Positions 50,459 to 59,298 of a stretch of DNA of 64,000 nt are shown here, one piece after another. The notes under the pieces were generated by a model, which did no database searches, was not told the DNA's origin, and saw only the letters and a list, made by a program, of their open reading frames with translations. The stretch's first letter is position 1, and every line of letters begins with the position of its first letter. A program made the translations under genes and the position numbers. The stretch comes from Amycolatopsis iheyensis (lineage in GTDB: Bacteria > Actinomycetota > Actinomycetes > Mycobacteriales > Pseudonocardiaceae): NCBI RefSeq assembly GCF_024703995.1, contig NZ_JAMXQV010000018.1, positions 124,001-188,000 on the forward strand, given 5' to 3'.

Positions 50459-50675
50459 GGACCCGGCGAAGAGGGTGCACCGAAGCCCTCCCCCTGCGTC
50501 GGGTTGGGTCACCGCTCTCCGCCGGGCGAAGGGGAATGGTTCGACCCATTCGGCGTCAGACGCTAGCGACGGCGGCCACGCGGCGAAACCAACCGACGAC
50601 GGAAGCGGGGTAAACCTTCGCGGTACCCGGCCCGCGGCACCTACCGCGAAAGGCGGGCCCGGTAGCTTCGCGGAC
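50459..50675. promoter_or_regulatory. Promoter region of the two-component system, with a 9-bp inverted repeat
   Basis: No gene seen. TTCGCGGTA (50627-50635) and TACCGCGAA (50642-50650) form a perfect inverted repeat 26 bases before the kinase start, possibly the response regulator's site or an mRNA hairpin. Confidence 0.35.
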
Positions 50676-51803
50676 GTGCCGGGACTCCTTCGCGCGCGGC
50701 CACTGCTCACTGACGTGCTGCTCACCGTCGTCGTCGCGGTCTACCAGCTCGCCGGCGCGACCGACCTCGGCGGGCGCTTCGGCGAGCACGCGCGGCCACT
50801 CGGCCTGGTCCTCGCCGTCGTGAGCGCGTTGCCCCTCGTGCCGCGCCGGCGGTTCCCGATCCCCGCGCTGGTCGCCTGCGTGGTCCTGATGGGCTTGTTC
50901 TACGGCCTCGGCTTCCGCTCGCAGCTCGGCCAGCTGAGTGTGGTCGTGGCCGCCTACACCGTGTGGGCGCACTGCCGGTTCCGGGACGCCCTGCTCGTTT
51001 CGGTGCTCGGTCTGGCCGCCTACGAAGCGTCGATGCTCTTCGGCAGCCCGGTCTCGCCGGTCGGCGACTCGCTCCTGGCGCTGCTGCTCGCCACCGGGAT
51101 CGCGGCGATCGGCCGCACCGCCTACGTGCGTGGCCACCGCCTGCGCGACGCCCGGCAGACCCTCGCCGAGGAGCGGATCCGGATCGCGCACGAGCTGCAC
51201 GACGTCGTCTCGCATCACCTTTCGGTGATCTCGGTGCAGGCGAACCTCGCGCGATACGTCTTCGACTCGTCGCCGGACACCGCGCGGACGGCGTTGGACA
51301 CGATCACCGGCACGACGACCGAAGCCCTCGACGAGCTGCGGCGCCTGCTCAGCGTCCTCCGTCCGGCGAGCCGGCCGCCCGGGGACTACCGGCCGCAGCC
51401 GGGACTCGCCGACCTCGACGCGCTCGCCGCCCGGGTCCGCGAGGCCGGCGTCCCGGTCGACGTGCGCGTGCTCGGCGCACCCCGGATGTTGCCGCCCGGC
51501 CAGCAGCTGTGCGCGTTCCGCGTGGCGCAGGAGGCGCTGACGAACGTCCTCAAGCACGCGGGTGGCGCGGCTTCGCTCGTCCTCGACTACCGGGCCAGCG
51601 AGCTGGTGCTGAGCGTCGTCGACCAGGGCGGCCGGGTGGCGGCGCCGAACCCGGCCGGGCACGGGCTGGTCGGCATGCGCGAACGCGCCCGGATGTACGG
51701 TGGCGTGATCGAAATCGGTCCCCGCGAGCCGGCCGGGTTCGCCGTCGTGCTGACCCTGCCCTACCCGGACCGCCCGTCGCCCGAACCGCAGGAGCCCGAG
51801 TGA
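50676..51803 (+). CDS. Sensor histidine kinase (HisKA_3, NarL-type partner)
   Basis: A 375-residue membrane kinase. Four to five TM segments occupy residues 10-150 with little extracytoplasmic sequence, so it may sense the membrane. The H-box is ERIRIAHELHDVVSHHLSVI; the catalytic domain has EALTNVLKHAGG (N-box) and GHGLVGMRERARMYGG (G-box). GTG 50676 is chosen; an upstream extension is not protein-like. The stop overlaps the regulator start (GTGA). Confidence 0.92.
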   Translation: MPGLLRARPLLTDVLLTVVVAVYQLAGATDLGGRFGEHARPLGLVLAVVSALPLVPRRRFPIPALVACVVLMGLFYGLGFRSQLGQLSVVVAAYTVWAHCRFRDALLVSVLGLAAYEASMLFGSPVSPVGDSLLALLLATGIAAIGRTAYVRGHRLRDARQTLAEERIRIAHELHDVVSHHLSVISVQANLARYVFDSSPDTARTALDTITGTTTEALDELRRLLSVLRPASRPPGDYRPQPGLADLDALAARVREAGVPVDVRVLGAPRMLPPGQQLCAFRVAQEALTNVLKHAGGAASLVLDYRASELVLSVVDQGGRVAAPNPAGHGLVGMRERARMYGGVIEIGPREPAGFAVVLTLPYPDRPSPEPQEPE

Positions 51804-52450
51804 CCAGCGTGCTGGTGGTCGACGACCAGGACCTCGTCCGCGCCGGGTTCGCGGCCCTGCTCGGCGCGGTGCCGGAGATCGACGTCGCCGGCGAAGCGCG
51901 TGACGGGCTCGAGGCCGTCGCGAAGGCGGCGGCACTGCGCCCCGACGTCATCCTGATGGACATCCGCCTGCCGGAGCTGGACGGCGTGCGCGCGACCGAG
52001 CGGATCCTCGCCGCGCCGGGGCCGCGGCCGAGCGTGGTCATGCTGACGGTGTTCGACCTCGACGAGTACGTCTACGCGGCGTTGCGCGCGGGCGCGTCGG
52101 GCTTCCTGCTGAAGGACAGCCCCCCGGCGACGCTGATCGCGGGCATCCAGGCGGCGGCCCGCGGCGACATGCTCTTCGCCCCGACGATCACCCGCCGCCT
52201 GGTGGAGGCGTTCACGGCGGCGGCACCCTCGGCCGCACCGGAGCTGCCGAGCCTGACCGACCGCGAGCTGGAGGTGCTGCGGTTCGTGGCCACGGGCGCG
52301 ACGAACGCCGGCATCGCGGCGGAGCTGCGGGTCAGCGAGGCAACGGTGAAGACGCACCTCAACCGGCTGATGGCGAAGCTCGGCATTTCGAGCCGGGCGC
52401 AGGCGGTGGTGGTGGCGTACGAGACCGGGCTCGTGTCGCCGGGCGGCTGA
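51800..52450 (+). CDS. LuxR/NarL-family response regulator
   Basis: A 216-residue regulator. The receiver domain has VVDDQ, phospho-acceptor Asp54 in ILMDIRLPELDG, and Lys in FLLKDSPP. The C-terminal LuxR HTH is LTDRELEVLRFVATGATNAGIA and VSEATVKTHLNRLMAKLG. Its GTG start overlaps the kinase stop, making a standard actinomycete two-component pair. Targets unknown. Confidence 0.94.
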   Translation: MTSVLVVDDQDLVRAGFAALLGAVPEIDVAGEARDGLEAVAKAAALRPDVILMDIRLPELDGVRATERILAAPGPRPSVVMLTVFDLDEYVYAALRAGASGFLLKDSPPATLIAGIQAAARGDMLFAPTITRRLVEAFTAAAPSAAPELPSLTDRELEVLRFVATGATNAGIAAELRVSEATVKTHLNRLMAKLGISSRAQAVVVAYETGLVSPGG

Positions 52451-52729
52451 CGTTTGCCGAGCGGCGATCACGATCGGCGAGCAGCCACGCAGCACGTGCG
52501 CCTCCACGCAGCGGCCCGGTCCCGGCACGGCCCAGCGCGCCGGCCGACGGCTCGCCCGCGGACCCGGCGACGATCTGCCGGCATTCGGCGCTCCGCCGCC
52601 CGCGCGCCCGCAGCTCGGACAGCACCGCGCGCAGCAGCGCCGTGCCGGTCCAGGCACGACAGGCGGTCGCCGGGCGACACGCCCACCCGGTGCGCGCGTC
52701 CGAACACCTGATCGAATACCCTGCCCTCC
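52451..52729. other. Intergenic stretch with no supported gene
   Basis: Open frames exist on both strands but are Arg/Ala/Pro-rich with no recognisable domain. On the minus strand two overlapping frames read partly protein-like (VGVSPGDRLSCLDRHG and LLRAVLSELRARGRRSAE), which could be a decayed gene, but the case is weak. Confidence 0.3.
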
Positions 52730-53449
52730 ATGACCGAGTCAGACCCGCAGCTCGAGCGCATCCGCAAGCTGCTGGCCAAGGCCGAAGACCCGGCGGTCAC
52801 CGAGGCGGAAGCCGAGGCCTACAACAAGAAGGCCGCCGAGCTGGTCGCGCGGTACGGGATCGACCAGGCCATGCTCGCCGCGGCCGGGGCGAGCGCCGAC
52901 GAGATCGGCACGCTGAAGATCCCGATGAACGACCCGTACAGCCGCGACAAGGCGAGCCTGCTGACCTCGGTCGCCTACCCGCTGCGCTGCCGGACCCTGC
53001 TGCACCGGTTCGGCCAGAAGGTCGACAGCGTCACGGTGTTCGGCTACCGGTCCGACCTCGGGCGGGTGGAGCTGCTGTTCACGAGCTTGCTGCTGCAGGC
53101 GAGCACCCAGCTGACCCGCGTCCGCCCGGACGGCTTCTTCCCCGGCGAGTCCCTGGCGGCGTACCGGCGCACGTGGCTGCACGGTTTCGCCCGTGCGGTG
53201 CACGAGCGCCTGACGCTGGCCGAGCAGGAAGCGGTCCGCACGGCGCCGCCCGGCGAGCGTTCGGCGGAGCTGGTGGTCCGCGACCGGTCCCAGCTGGTCC
53301 AGCACGCGTTCGACGCGGAGTACGGCAGCCTGCGCTCGGCGGCGCCGCGCAGGTTGTCGGGCAGCGGCTACCTCGACGGCCACGACGCGGGCACCCGCGC
53401 CAACCTCGACCCGGCCGCCCTCACCCGGCGGCGAAAAGCCCTGCGCTGA
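52730..53449 (+). CDS. DUF2786 protein
   Basis: A 239-residue protein. The N-terminal DUF2786 domain is clear: LERIRKLLAKAEDPAVTEAEAEAYNKKAAELVARYGID. The C-terminal domain (residues 85-200) has GRVELLFTSLLLQA and SLAAYRRTWLHGFARAVHERL, as in related phage and chromosomal proteins. Function unknown; some members lie near mobile elements or DNA-modification genes, but none are here. ATG 52730. Confidence 0.85.
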   Translation: MTESDPQLERIRKLLAKAEDPAVTEAEAEAYNKKAAELVARYGIDQAMLAAAGASADEIGTLKIPMNDPYSRDKASLLTSVAYPLRCRTLLHRFGQKVDSVTVFGYRSDLGRVELLFTSLLLQASTQLTRVRPDGFFPGESLAAYRRTWLHGFARAVHERLTLAEQEAVRTAPPGERSAELVVRDRSQLVQHAFDAEYGSLRSAAPRRLSGSGYLDGHDAGTRANLDPAALTRRRKALR

Positions 53450-53505
53450 GTTTCAGGGATCACCCTGATAGCCCCACACCGGACCACCTGCTAACTTTTG
53501 TTGGC

Positions 53506-53847
53506 ATGTGGACGACCGGCGACGACCTGCTGCGGCAGCTGGGCGCCCTCGGCAACCCGCACCGGCTGCGGATCGTCGCCGCCCTGCGGGCCGAGCGCAC
53601 CTACGTCAGCAAGCTCGCGCGCGAACTGCGGATCAGCCGCGCGCTGCTGCAGGTCCACCTGCGCAAGCTCGAAGCCGCCGGCCTGGTGGCGGCCAGCTTC
53701 GAAGTCGGCGACGACGGCAAGACCCTGCGGTTCTACGAGCTCATCCCGTTCTCCGTCGTGCTGACGCCGGAGACGATCGCCGCCGCCGTGCCGACGCTGA
53801 CCACACCGGAATCCGTCCAGCGGGACGAACAGGAGGGACGGGCATGA
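53506..53847 (+). CDS. ArsR-like winged-helix regulator
   Basis: A 113-residue regulator: LLRQLGALGNPHRLRIVAALRAERTYVSKLARELRISRALLQVHLRKLEAAGLV is a typical HTH_20/ArsR domain, followed by a wing (DDGKTLRFYELIPF). There are no Cys metal ligands in the HTH, so it is not a standard metal sensor. Its stop overlaps the next gene (ATGA), and that membrane protein is presumably part of its function. Confidence 0.87.
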   Translation: MWTTGDDLLRQLGALGNPHRLRIVAALRAERTYVSKLARELRISRALLQVHLRKLEAAGLVAASFEVGDDGKTLRFYELIPFSVVLTPETIAAAVPTLTTPESVQRDEQEGRA

Positions 53848-54092
53848 ACTGGCACCAGTGGCAGGAGATCATCGGCGTGACCGGGGTCTTCGTCCTCATC
53901 ACCGTCGTGCTGTCGATCGCGATCGTGCAGCTGGCCTCGACCTGGCGGGCCAAGGCCACGCTCGCGCGCGAGCACGAGTACCGCAGCCTGGCCGAGAAAG
54001 CCGTGCGGACGCAGGAAGACACCGAACAGCGGCTGCGCGACGTCCAGGATCGCCTGCGGTCCATCGAACACGTGCTCAAGGAGGTCGACTGA
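53844..54092 (+). CDS. Small membrane protein with coiled coil
   Basis: An 82-residue protein with one TM segment (residues 9-30, IGVTGVFVLITVVLSIAIVQ) and a charged cytosolic coiled coil (EHEYRSLAEKAVRTQEDTEQ and onward). AGGAGG precedes ATG 53844. It is translationally coupled to the ArsR-like regulator. This pairing recurs in actinomycetes by my recall; function unknown. Confidence 0.75.
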   Translation: MNWHQWQEIIGVTGVFVLITVVLSIAIVQLASTWRAKATLAREHEYRSLAEKAVRTQEDTEQRLRDVQDRLRSIEHVLKEVD

Positions 54093-54101
54093 GTTGAGGC
54101 C

Positions 54102-54165
54102 CTGGACCGCCGAGCGGCAACTCGGCGGCCCAGGAGGAAGAAGCACCCACTCGCCCGAGGGCGAG
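54102..54165 (+). other. Two hairpins upstream of the MMPL gene
   Basis: CTGGACCGCCGAG (54102-54114) pairs with 54121-54133 apart from one mismatch, and CTCGCCC/GGGCGAG (54150-54165) forms a tight hairpin with a two-base loop. Possibly a terminator of the ArsR pair or leader structure of the MMPL gene; no known riboswitch is recognised. Confidence 0.35.
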
Positions 54166-54204
54166 CTCTCGTCGGATCACTCCTCCACGGAAGGACTTTA
54201 GTTC

Positions 54205-56310
54205 ATGCTGCCCGCGAAACCCCCGGTGGTCGAACGCGTCACGAACTGGTCGCTGCGCCACCGCGCCGCCGCGATCTTCGGCTGGCTGGCGCTGGTCGCG
54301 TTCGCTTGGGCCGTCGGCACTTTCCTCCCCGGCACCGACGCGCGGTCGAGCCCGGCCGGCGACGCCGGGGCCGGCCAAGCCGCCCTGGACCGCCAGGCCA
54401 CCCGCGAACCGTTCTGGGAGAACGTCCTCGTCCCCCGCGACGACACCGCCGCCGTGACCGACCTCGTGACGACGTTGACGACGTCCGGCGGGGTCGCGGA
54501 AATCCGCCACGACCAGGTGTCCGCCGACGGCGGATCCGAACTGGTCACTTTCCGGATCACCGGCGCCGGAACGGAAATCCGCGCGAACCTCGCGAAGGCC
54601 ACCGCCGCCGTCGACGCGGTGGCCGCCCGCCATCCGGACGCCCACCTGGCCCAGGCCGGCGACCTCAGCGTGTCCGGCGCGGTCGACCAGAGCATCAAGG
54701 AGGACATCAAGCGGTCGGAGACGCGCTCGCTGCCGATCACCCTGCTGATCCTGGCCGTCGTGTTCGGCTCGCTCGTCGCGGCGGCGGTCCCGGTGCTGCT
54801 GGCGGGCACGACCGTGTTCGCCACCTTCGGCTTCCTGTCCCTTGTGGACAACTGGATCCCGGTCAACAGCGCCACTTCCGCGATGACCCTGCTCATCGGC
54901 ATGGCGGTCGGCGTCGACTACTCGCTGTTCTTCCTGCGCCGGGTCCGCGAAGAACGCGCCCACGGAGTCGACGAGTCGATCCGGATCGCCGCGCGGACGT
55001 CCGGGCACGTGATCGTCGTGTCCGGGCTGACCGTGGTGCTGTGCGTGACCGGCCTGCTGCTCACCGGGCTCGACAACCTCCGCGGCCTGACCGTGAGCAC
55101 GATCCTCGTCGTCGGCCTGGCCGTCCTGGCCGCGGTGACCGTCCTGCCCGCGACGCTGTCCGTGCTCGGCCGCCACGTCGACCGCGGCCGGATCCCGTGG
55201 CTCGGCGACCGCGGGACGCGCTCGCGGTTCTGGGCGGCGGTGGCCGGGGTCGTCACCCGGCGGCCCGCGCTGTGGAGCGGGCTCGCCGCCGCCGTCCTGG
55301 TCCTGCTCACCGTGCCCGCACTCGGGATCCGGCTGCAGGACCCCGCACCGACCGAAAGCCTGCCGCGCAGCATCCCGGTGATCGACGCCGCCGCGCGCGT
55401 CCAGGAAGCGTTTCCCGGCGTGACGATGCCCGCGCACGTCGTCCTCTGGGCCGAAGACGGCGGCCCGGTCGACACCCCCGCGCTCCGGCGGGCGATCGGC
55501 GAACTCACCGCGCGGACACCGCAACCGGCGGTGGTGGTCCCGGTGGACCGGGCTCTCGTCGTCCGGATCCCGTTGGGCGGCACCGGGAACGACGAAACGG
55601 CGAGCCGCACGCTCACGACGTTGCGGGAAACCCTGCTGCCCCGGACGGTCGGCCGGGTCGACGGCGTCCGGTACGCCGTGGCGGGCCGGACCGCCGAAGC
55701 GCACGACTTCACCACGCAGGTGCTCGCGCGGGCGCCGTACGTCTTCGGGTTCATCCTCCTGCTCGCGTTCGCGCTGCTGCTCGTGGTGTTCCGGTCGGTC
55801 GCGGTGCCGGTGGTGTCGATCGTGCTCAACCTGCTGTCGGTCGGCGCGGCCTACGGCGTGCTCACGTTCGTGTTCCAGGACGGCTTTCTCGCACCACTAC
55901 TGGGTTTCACGCCCTACGGCGGGGTGCTCGGCTGGCTACCGATGTTCCTCTTCGTGCTGTTGTTCGGGTTGAGCACCGACTACCTCGTCTTCATCCTCAG
56001 CCGGATCCGCGAACGCCGGCGGGCGGGCGCCGACGCGCGGACCGCGATCGTCGAAGGCACGGCACGCAGCTCCGGCGTCGTGACGAGCGCGGCGCTGATC
56101 ATGACCGGGGTGTTCAGCATCTTCCTGAGCCTGGCCGCGATCGAGTACAAGATGCTCGGCCTCGGCATGGCGTTCGCGATCCTGCTCGACGCGACCCTGG
56201 TGCGCGGCGTGCTGCTTCCCGCGGCGCTCGCCCTGTTCGGCGACCGGCTCTGGCGTGGTGAAGCTGTAGCAGACCTTAAAGATCGCTCCAGAACTCTTCA
56301 CTTGTCCTGA
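54205..56310 (+). CDS. MMPL/RND-family transporter
   Basis: A 701-residue proton-driven transporter with 11-12 TM segments in two halves: TM1 (residues 23-42), an extracytoplasmic domain, five TMs (170-340), a second domain, then the C-terminal TMs. The proton-relay motif GMAVGVDYSLFFLRRVREE and its repeat GLSTDYLVFILSRIRERRRAG are clear. Similar proteins export lipids (mycolata) or drugs. It lacks the extended D3 domain of MmpL3. No adjacent lipid genes; substrate unknown. Confidence 0.9.
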   Translation: MLPAKPPVVERVTNWSLRHRAAAIFGWLALVAFAWAVGTFLPGTDARSSPAGDAGAGQAALDRQATREPFWENVLVPRDDTAAVTDLVTTLTTSGGVAEIRHDQVSADGGSELVTFRITGAGTEIRANLAKATAAVDAVAARHPDAHLAQAGDLSVSGAVDQSIKEDIKRSETRSLPITLLILAVVFGSLVAAAVPVLLAGTTVFATFGFLSLVDNWIPVNSATSAMTLLIGMAVGVDYSLFFLRRVREERAHGVDESIRIAARTSGHVIVVSGLTVVLCVTGLLLTGLDNLRGLTVSTILVVGLAVLAAVTVLPATLSVLGRHVDRGRIPWLGDRGTRSRFWAAVAGVVTRRPALWSGLAAAVLVLLTVPALGIRLQDPAPTESLPRSIPVIDAAARVQEAFPGVTMPAHVVLWAEDGGPVDTPALRRAIGELTARTPQPAVVVPVDRALVVRIPLGGTGNDETASRTLTTLRETLLPRTVGRVDGVRYAVAGRTAEAHDFTTQVLARAPYVFGFILLLAFALLLVVFRSVAVPVVSIVLNLLSVGAAYGVLTFVFQDGFLAPLLGFTPYGGVLGWLPMFLFVLLFGLSTDYLVFILSRIRERRRAGADARTAIVEGTARSSGVVTSAALIMTGVFSIFLSLAAIEYKMLGLGMAFAILLDATLVRGVLLPAALALFGDRLWRGEAVADLKDRSRTLHLS

Positions 56311-56328
56311 CAGGTCTCCTTCGGCACC

Positions 56329-57246
56329 GTGGACCATGTGACTGGTTGGGTGCGCATCGCGGTACTGGCTCTGCTGTGGGGCTCCGGGTTCCTCTGGATC
56401 AAGCTCGCCCTGACCGGGCTGAGCCCGGTCCACCTCACGCTCGTGCGGTGCGCGCTCGGCGCGTCGACGCTGCTGGCGCTGGCCTTCGCGGCCCGCCAGC
56501 GGCTTCCGCGCGACCGCGGCACCTGGGGCCGGCTGGTCGTCGCCGCGTTCTTCTGCAACGCGCTGCCGTTCGCACTCTTCGGCATCGGGGAGACCACAGT
56601 GGACTCCGGGGTCGCGGGCGTCATGAACGCGACGACACCGTTGTGGTCGCTGCTGATCGGGGTCGTGCTCGGCACCGACCGGCGGCTCACTCCGCCGCGG
56701 TTGCTCGGTCTCGTGCTCGGGTTCGGCGGCGTGCTGGTGATCTTCGCGCCGTGGCAGCAATCCGGGTTGTTGAGCGCGGGCGCGCTGGCCCTGCTCGCCG
56801 CCGGCCTCAGCTACGCGATCGCGTTCGCTTACATGGCCCGGAAACTGCCGCCCGGCGGCGCGCCGCTCGCGCTGTCGGCCGCGCAGCTGACAACGGCCAC
56901 CGCGCTCACTGCCGTCGCCCTGCCCGTCGCCACGACGGCGCCGCACCTGAACCTGACGGCCGTCGTCGCCGTCGTGATCCTCGGTGTCTTCGGCACCGGC
57001 ATCACCTTCTACCTCAACTACCGGGTCCTCACCGACGAAGGCCCGACGGCGGCGGCGACCGTCGGCTACCTGCTGCCGGTGGTGTCGATCGCGCTCGGCG
57101 CGCTCTTCCTCGGCGAGCCGCTGACCCCCCGGGTCGTCGGCGGCATGGTGATCGTGCTGGTCGCGGTCGGGCTGACCCGGTGGCGGGCTCAGGCGCCGGC
57201 GAGCCGCGCCGTGAACTCCTCCGGCGGGCTCGCCACGCCGAAGTAG
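56329..57246 (+). CDS. EamA-type (DMT) transporter
   Basis: A 305-residue, 10-TM drug/metabolite transporter made of two EamA repeats: LLWGSGFLWIKLALTGLSPV in the first half and GVFGTGITFYLNYRVLTDEGPTAA in the second, followed by LPVVSIALGALFLGEPLTPR. GTG 56329. Substrate unknown (amino acids or nucleosides are common). Its C-terminus overlaps the convergent PAS-GGDEF-EAL gene by 58 bases. Confidence 0.9.
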   Translation: MDHVTGWVRIAVLALLWGSGFLWIKLALTGLSPVHLTLVRCALGASTLLALAFAARQRLPRDRGTWGRLVVAAFFCNALPFALFGIGETTVDSGVAGVMNATTPLWSLLIGVVLGTDRRLTPPRLLGLVLGFGGVLVIFAPWQQSGLLSAGALALLAAGLSYAIAFAYMARKLPPGGAPLALSAAQLTTATALTAVALPVATTAPHLNLTAVVAVVILGVFGTGITFYLNYRVLTDEGPTAAATVGYLLPVVSIALGALFLGEPLTPRVVGGMVIVLVAVGLTRWRAQAPASRAVNSSGGLATPK

Positions 57247-59285
57247 TCGCCCGTGGCCAGTTCGGCGCCGGCCGCGCGCCACCAGCCCGCCTGCTCCCCG
57301 GTGTGGATTCCGTCGACCACGAGCGTGGCGCCGACCTGCCGCACCAGAGGCACCAGCGCGCCCAGGAACGTCGACGCCGACCACGCCTGCCACTCGGCGA
57401 GCCGCCGGTCGACGCGCACGATGTCCACCGGCAGGTCCTCGACCGCCCGCAGGTCGTCCGGGCCGAGCCCGAACTCCTCGAGCATGACCCGGACCCCGAG
57501 GTCGGCGAGCGCGGTGATGTTCTCCAGCACCCCGGCCACACCCAGCGCGCCGACCGGGACGCCGAGCACCAGCCGGGCCGGCGGCAGGCCGGTGTCCGCG
57601 AGCAGCCGGGTGACGCGGGTGCCCAGCGCGTCGTCGGCCACCTGGTGCCCGGTCAGCGCGACGACGACGGGGTGCCGCCACCAGCCGGCCTGCCGGCTCG
57701 CCGCACGCAGCAGCCAGTCGCCGAGCGGCAGCACCAGCCCGGTCGCCTCGGCGAGCTCCGCGCAGTTTTCGTGCGCCAGCGCCAGTTCCGCCGGGCGCGC
57801 CCAGTGCAGGCGGGCTTCGATGCCGGCGACCCCGCCGTCGCCGAGCCGCGCCACCGGCCGGTAGCGCACGCTGAGCTCGCCGTTCTCCCACGCCCCCGCC
57901 ATGCCGACGGCGAGGGCCTGCGTCCGCCGGTCTTCGACGTCGGCGGTGGCGTCGAACATCTTCCATTGGCCACGCCGGCGGACCTTCGCCCGGCGCAACG
58001 TCTGGTCGGCCGCACGCAGCAGCTCCGCCGGGTCGATGCCCTTGGCCGGGCGGTGCACGACGCCGGCGCTGGCCGACAGCGCGAGGCCGTGCCCCTCCAC
58101 GAAGAATGGCTCGGCGAGCTCGTCGTTGATCGCGCGCACGGTGCTGTCGATGTCCGGCGTCGTCGCGGTGTTCTCGACGAGGATGCCGAACTCGTCGGCG
58201 TGGAACCGCGCGATCATCGCCCGCTCGCGGGCCATGACGGACTTCAGCCGCTGGGCGAAGTGCACCAGCACCTGCTCGCCGACCCGGCGGCCGAGGCTGT
58301 TGCACACCATGCCGAACGCGTCGAGGTCGACGTGGAACAGCGTGACACCGTACGCCGGGTCGGCGCGGCGCAGCGCCGCCTCCAGGTGGGTGCCGAAGTA
58401 CTGGCGGTTCGGCAGCCCGGTCAGGACGTCGTGCAGCGCCTGCCGGCTCAGCTCGCCCTGCAGCAGCATCAGCTCGGTGCCGTCCTCGACCACCACGACG
58501 AAGTGGGCGGGCTTGGCTTCGGCGTCCCGCAGCAGGGACGCGGTGAGCGAGATGCGCGCGACGTCGCCGTCCTTGCGCAGCAGCCGCTGGGACTGCCGGA
58601 TCCGCTCCCGGCCGTCGTCGACGAGCGACTTCATCGCCTCGCGGAACACCTCGACGGTGTCCGGGTGCACGAGGTCGTCGAGCACCGTCCCGGCGAGCTC
58701 GCCGGAGGGATGCCCGAGCATTTCGGCCAGTGCGGCGTTGGCCCGCAGGATCCTGCCGTCGAGGGCGACGAGCGCGATGCCACTCGCCGAGGACGTCACG
58801 ACCTCGTCGAACCGCGCTTCGCTTTCCTTGAGGTGCCATTGGGCGTCTCGCACCGCTTTGAGCAGCGAGAGGTGCATGATCTCCTGCTGGTCCAGCACGC
58901 TGCGCTCGTGCGCGAGCAGGAAGCCGCACGAAAGCGCGCCGAGCGTCACGACGATCCGTTCGGTGAGCCGGTCCGCGGGCCGGAGCTCGGCCAGCGCCGG
59001 CAGGCCCTTCCCGAGGACGTCGAGCGTGCACCGCAACCCCGGTTCGCCGACGTAGCCGAGCGCCACCAGCCGCGCGCCGATCCGCTCCGCCGGGAGCGTG
59101 TCCGCCGATGTACCGCGCAACGACTCGATCAGCGTGTCGAGCATGTCCCGCAGTTCTTCGTCGAGCAGTTCGCGGCTCAGCGAAACGACGGTCACGCCGC
59201 TGAGCAGGTACGACCATTTCCGGGCGAGCACCGTCCGCCCGCGTTCCGGGTCGGCGGTCGCCTGCTGCTTTTCGATCATCGGCAT
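57189..59285 (-). CDS. PAS-GGDEF-EAL protein with degenerate catalytic motifs
   Basis: A 698-residue cytosolic protein: helical N-terminus (1-150), PAS (about 157-275), GGDEF (285-445) and EAL (450-690). The GGDEF motif is HADEF (362-366); the EAL motif is EAR (490-492); the DDFG metal motif is EEFG (603-606). Both enzyme halves therefore look inactive, leaving a c-di-GMP or other ligand receptor role. It follows a methyltransferase on the same strand. ATG 59285. Confidence 0.85.
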   Translation of the reverse strand: MPMIEKQQATADPERGRTVLARKWSYLLSGVTVVSLSRELLDEELRDMLDTLIESLRGTSADTLPAERIGARLVALGYVGEPGLRCTLDVLGKGLPALAELRPADRLTERIVVTLGALSCGFLLAHERSVLDQQEIMHLSLLKAVRDAQWHLKESEARFDEVVTSSASGIALVALDGRILRANAALAEMLGHPSGELAGTVLDDLVHPDTVEVFREAMKSLVDDGRERIRQSQRLLRKDGDVARISLTASLLRDAEAKPAHFVVVVEDGTELMLLQGELSRQALHDVLTGLPNRQYFGTHLEAALRRADPAYGVTLFHVDLDAFGMVCNSLGRRVGEQVLVHFAQRLKSVMARERAMIARFHADEFGILVENTATTPDIDSTVRAINDELAEPFFVEGHGLALSASAGVVHRPAKGIDPAELLRAADQTLRRAKVRRRGQWKMFDATADVEDRRTQALAVGMAGAWENGELSVRYRPVARLGDGGVAGIEARLHWARPAELALAHENCAELAEATGLVLPLGDWLLRAASRQAGWWRHPVVVALTGHQVADDALGTRVTRLLADTGLPPARLVLGVPVGALGVAGVLENITALADLGVRVMLEEFGLGPDDLRAVEDLPVDIVRVDRRLAEWQAWSASTFLGALVPLVRQVGATLVVDGIHTGEQAGWWRAAGAELATGDYFGVASPPEEFTARLAGA

Positions 59286-59298
59286 CCGCGGCGTCCGC

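Noticed and set aside
52468..52800. Minus-strand open frame of about 110 codons before the DUF2786 gene
   Set aside because: Arg/Ala-rich, overlaps the DUF2786 start, no recognisable domain; at best a decayed remnant.
54843..54851. Perfect DnaA-box sequence TGTGGACAA
   Set aside because: A single box inside the MMPL coding sequence, with no cluster, AT-rich region, dnaA or dnaN; it also belongs to the recurring GTCC-N5-GGAC word family.
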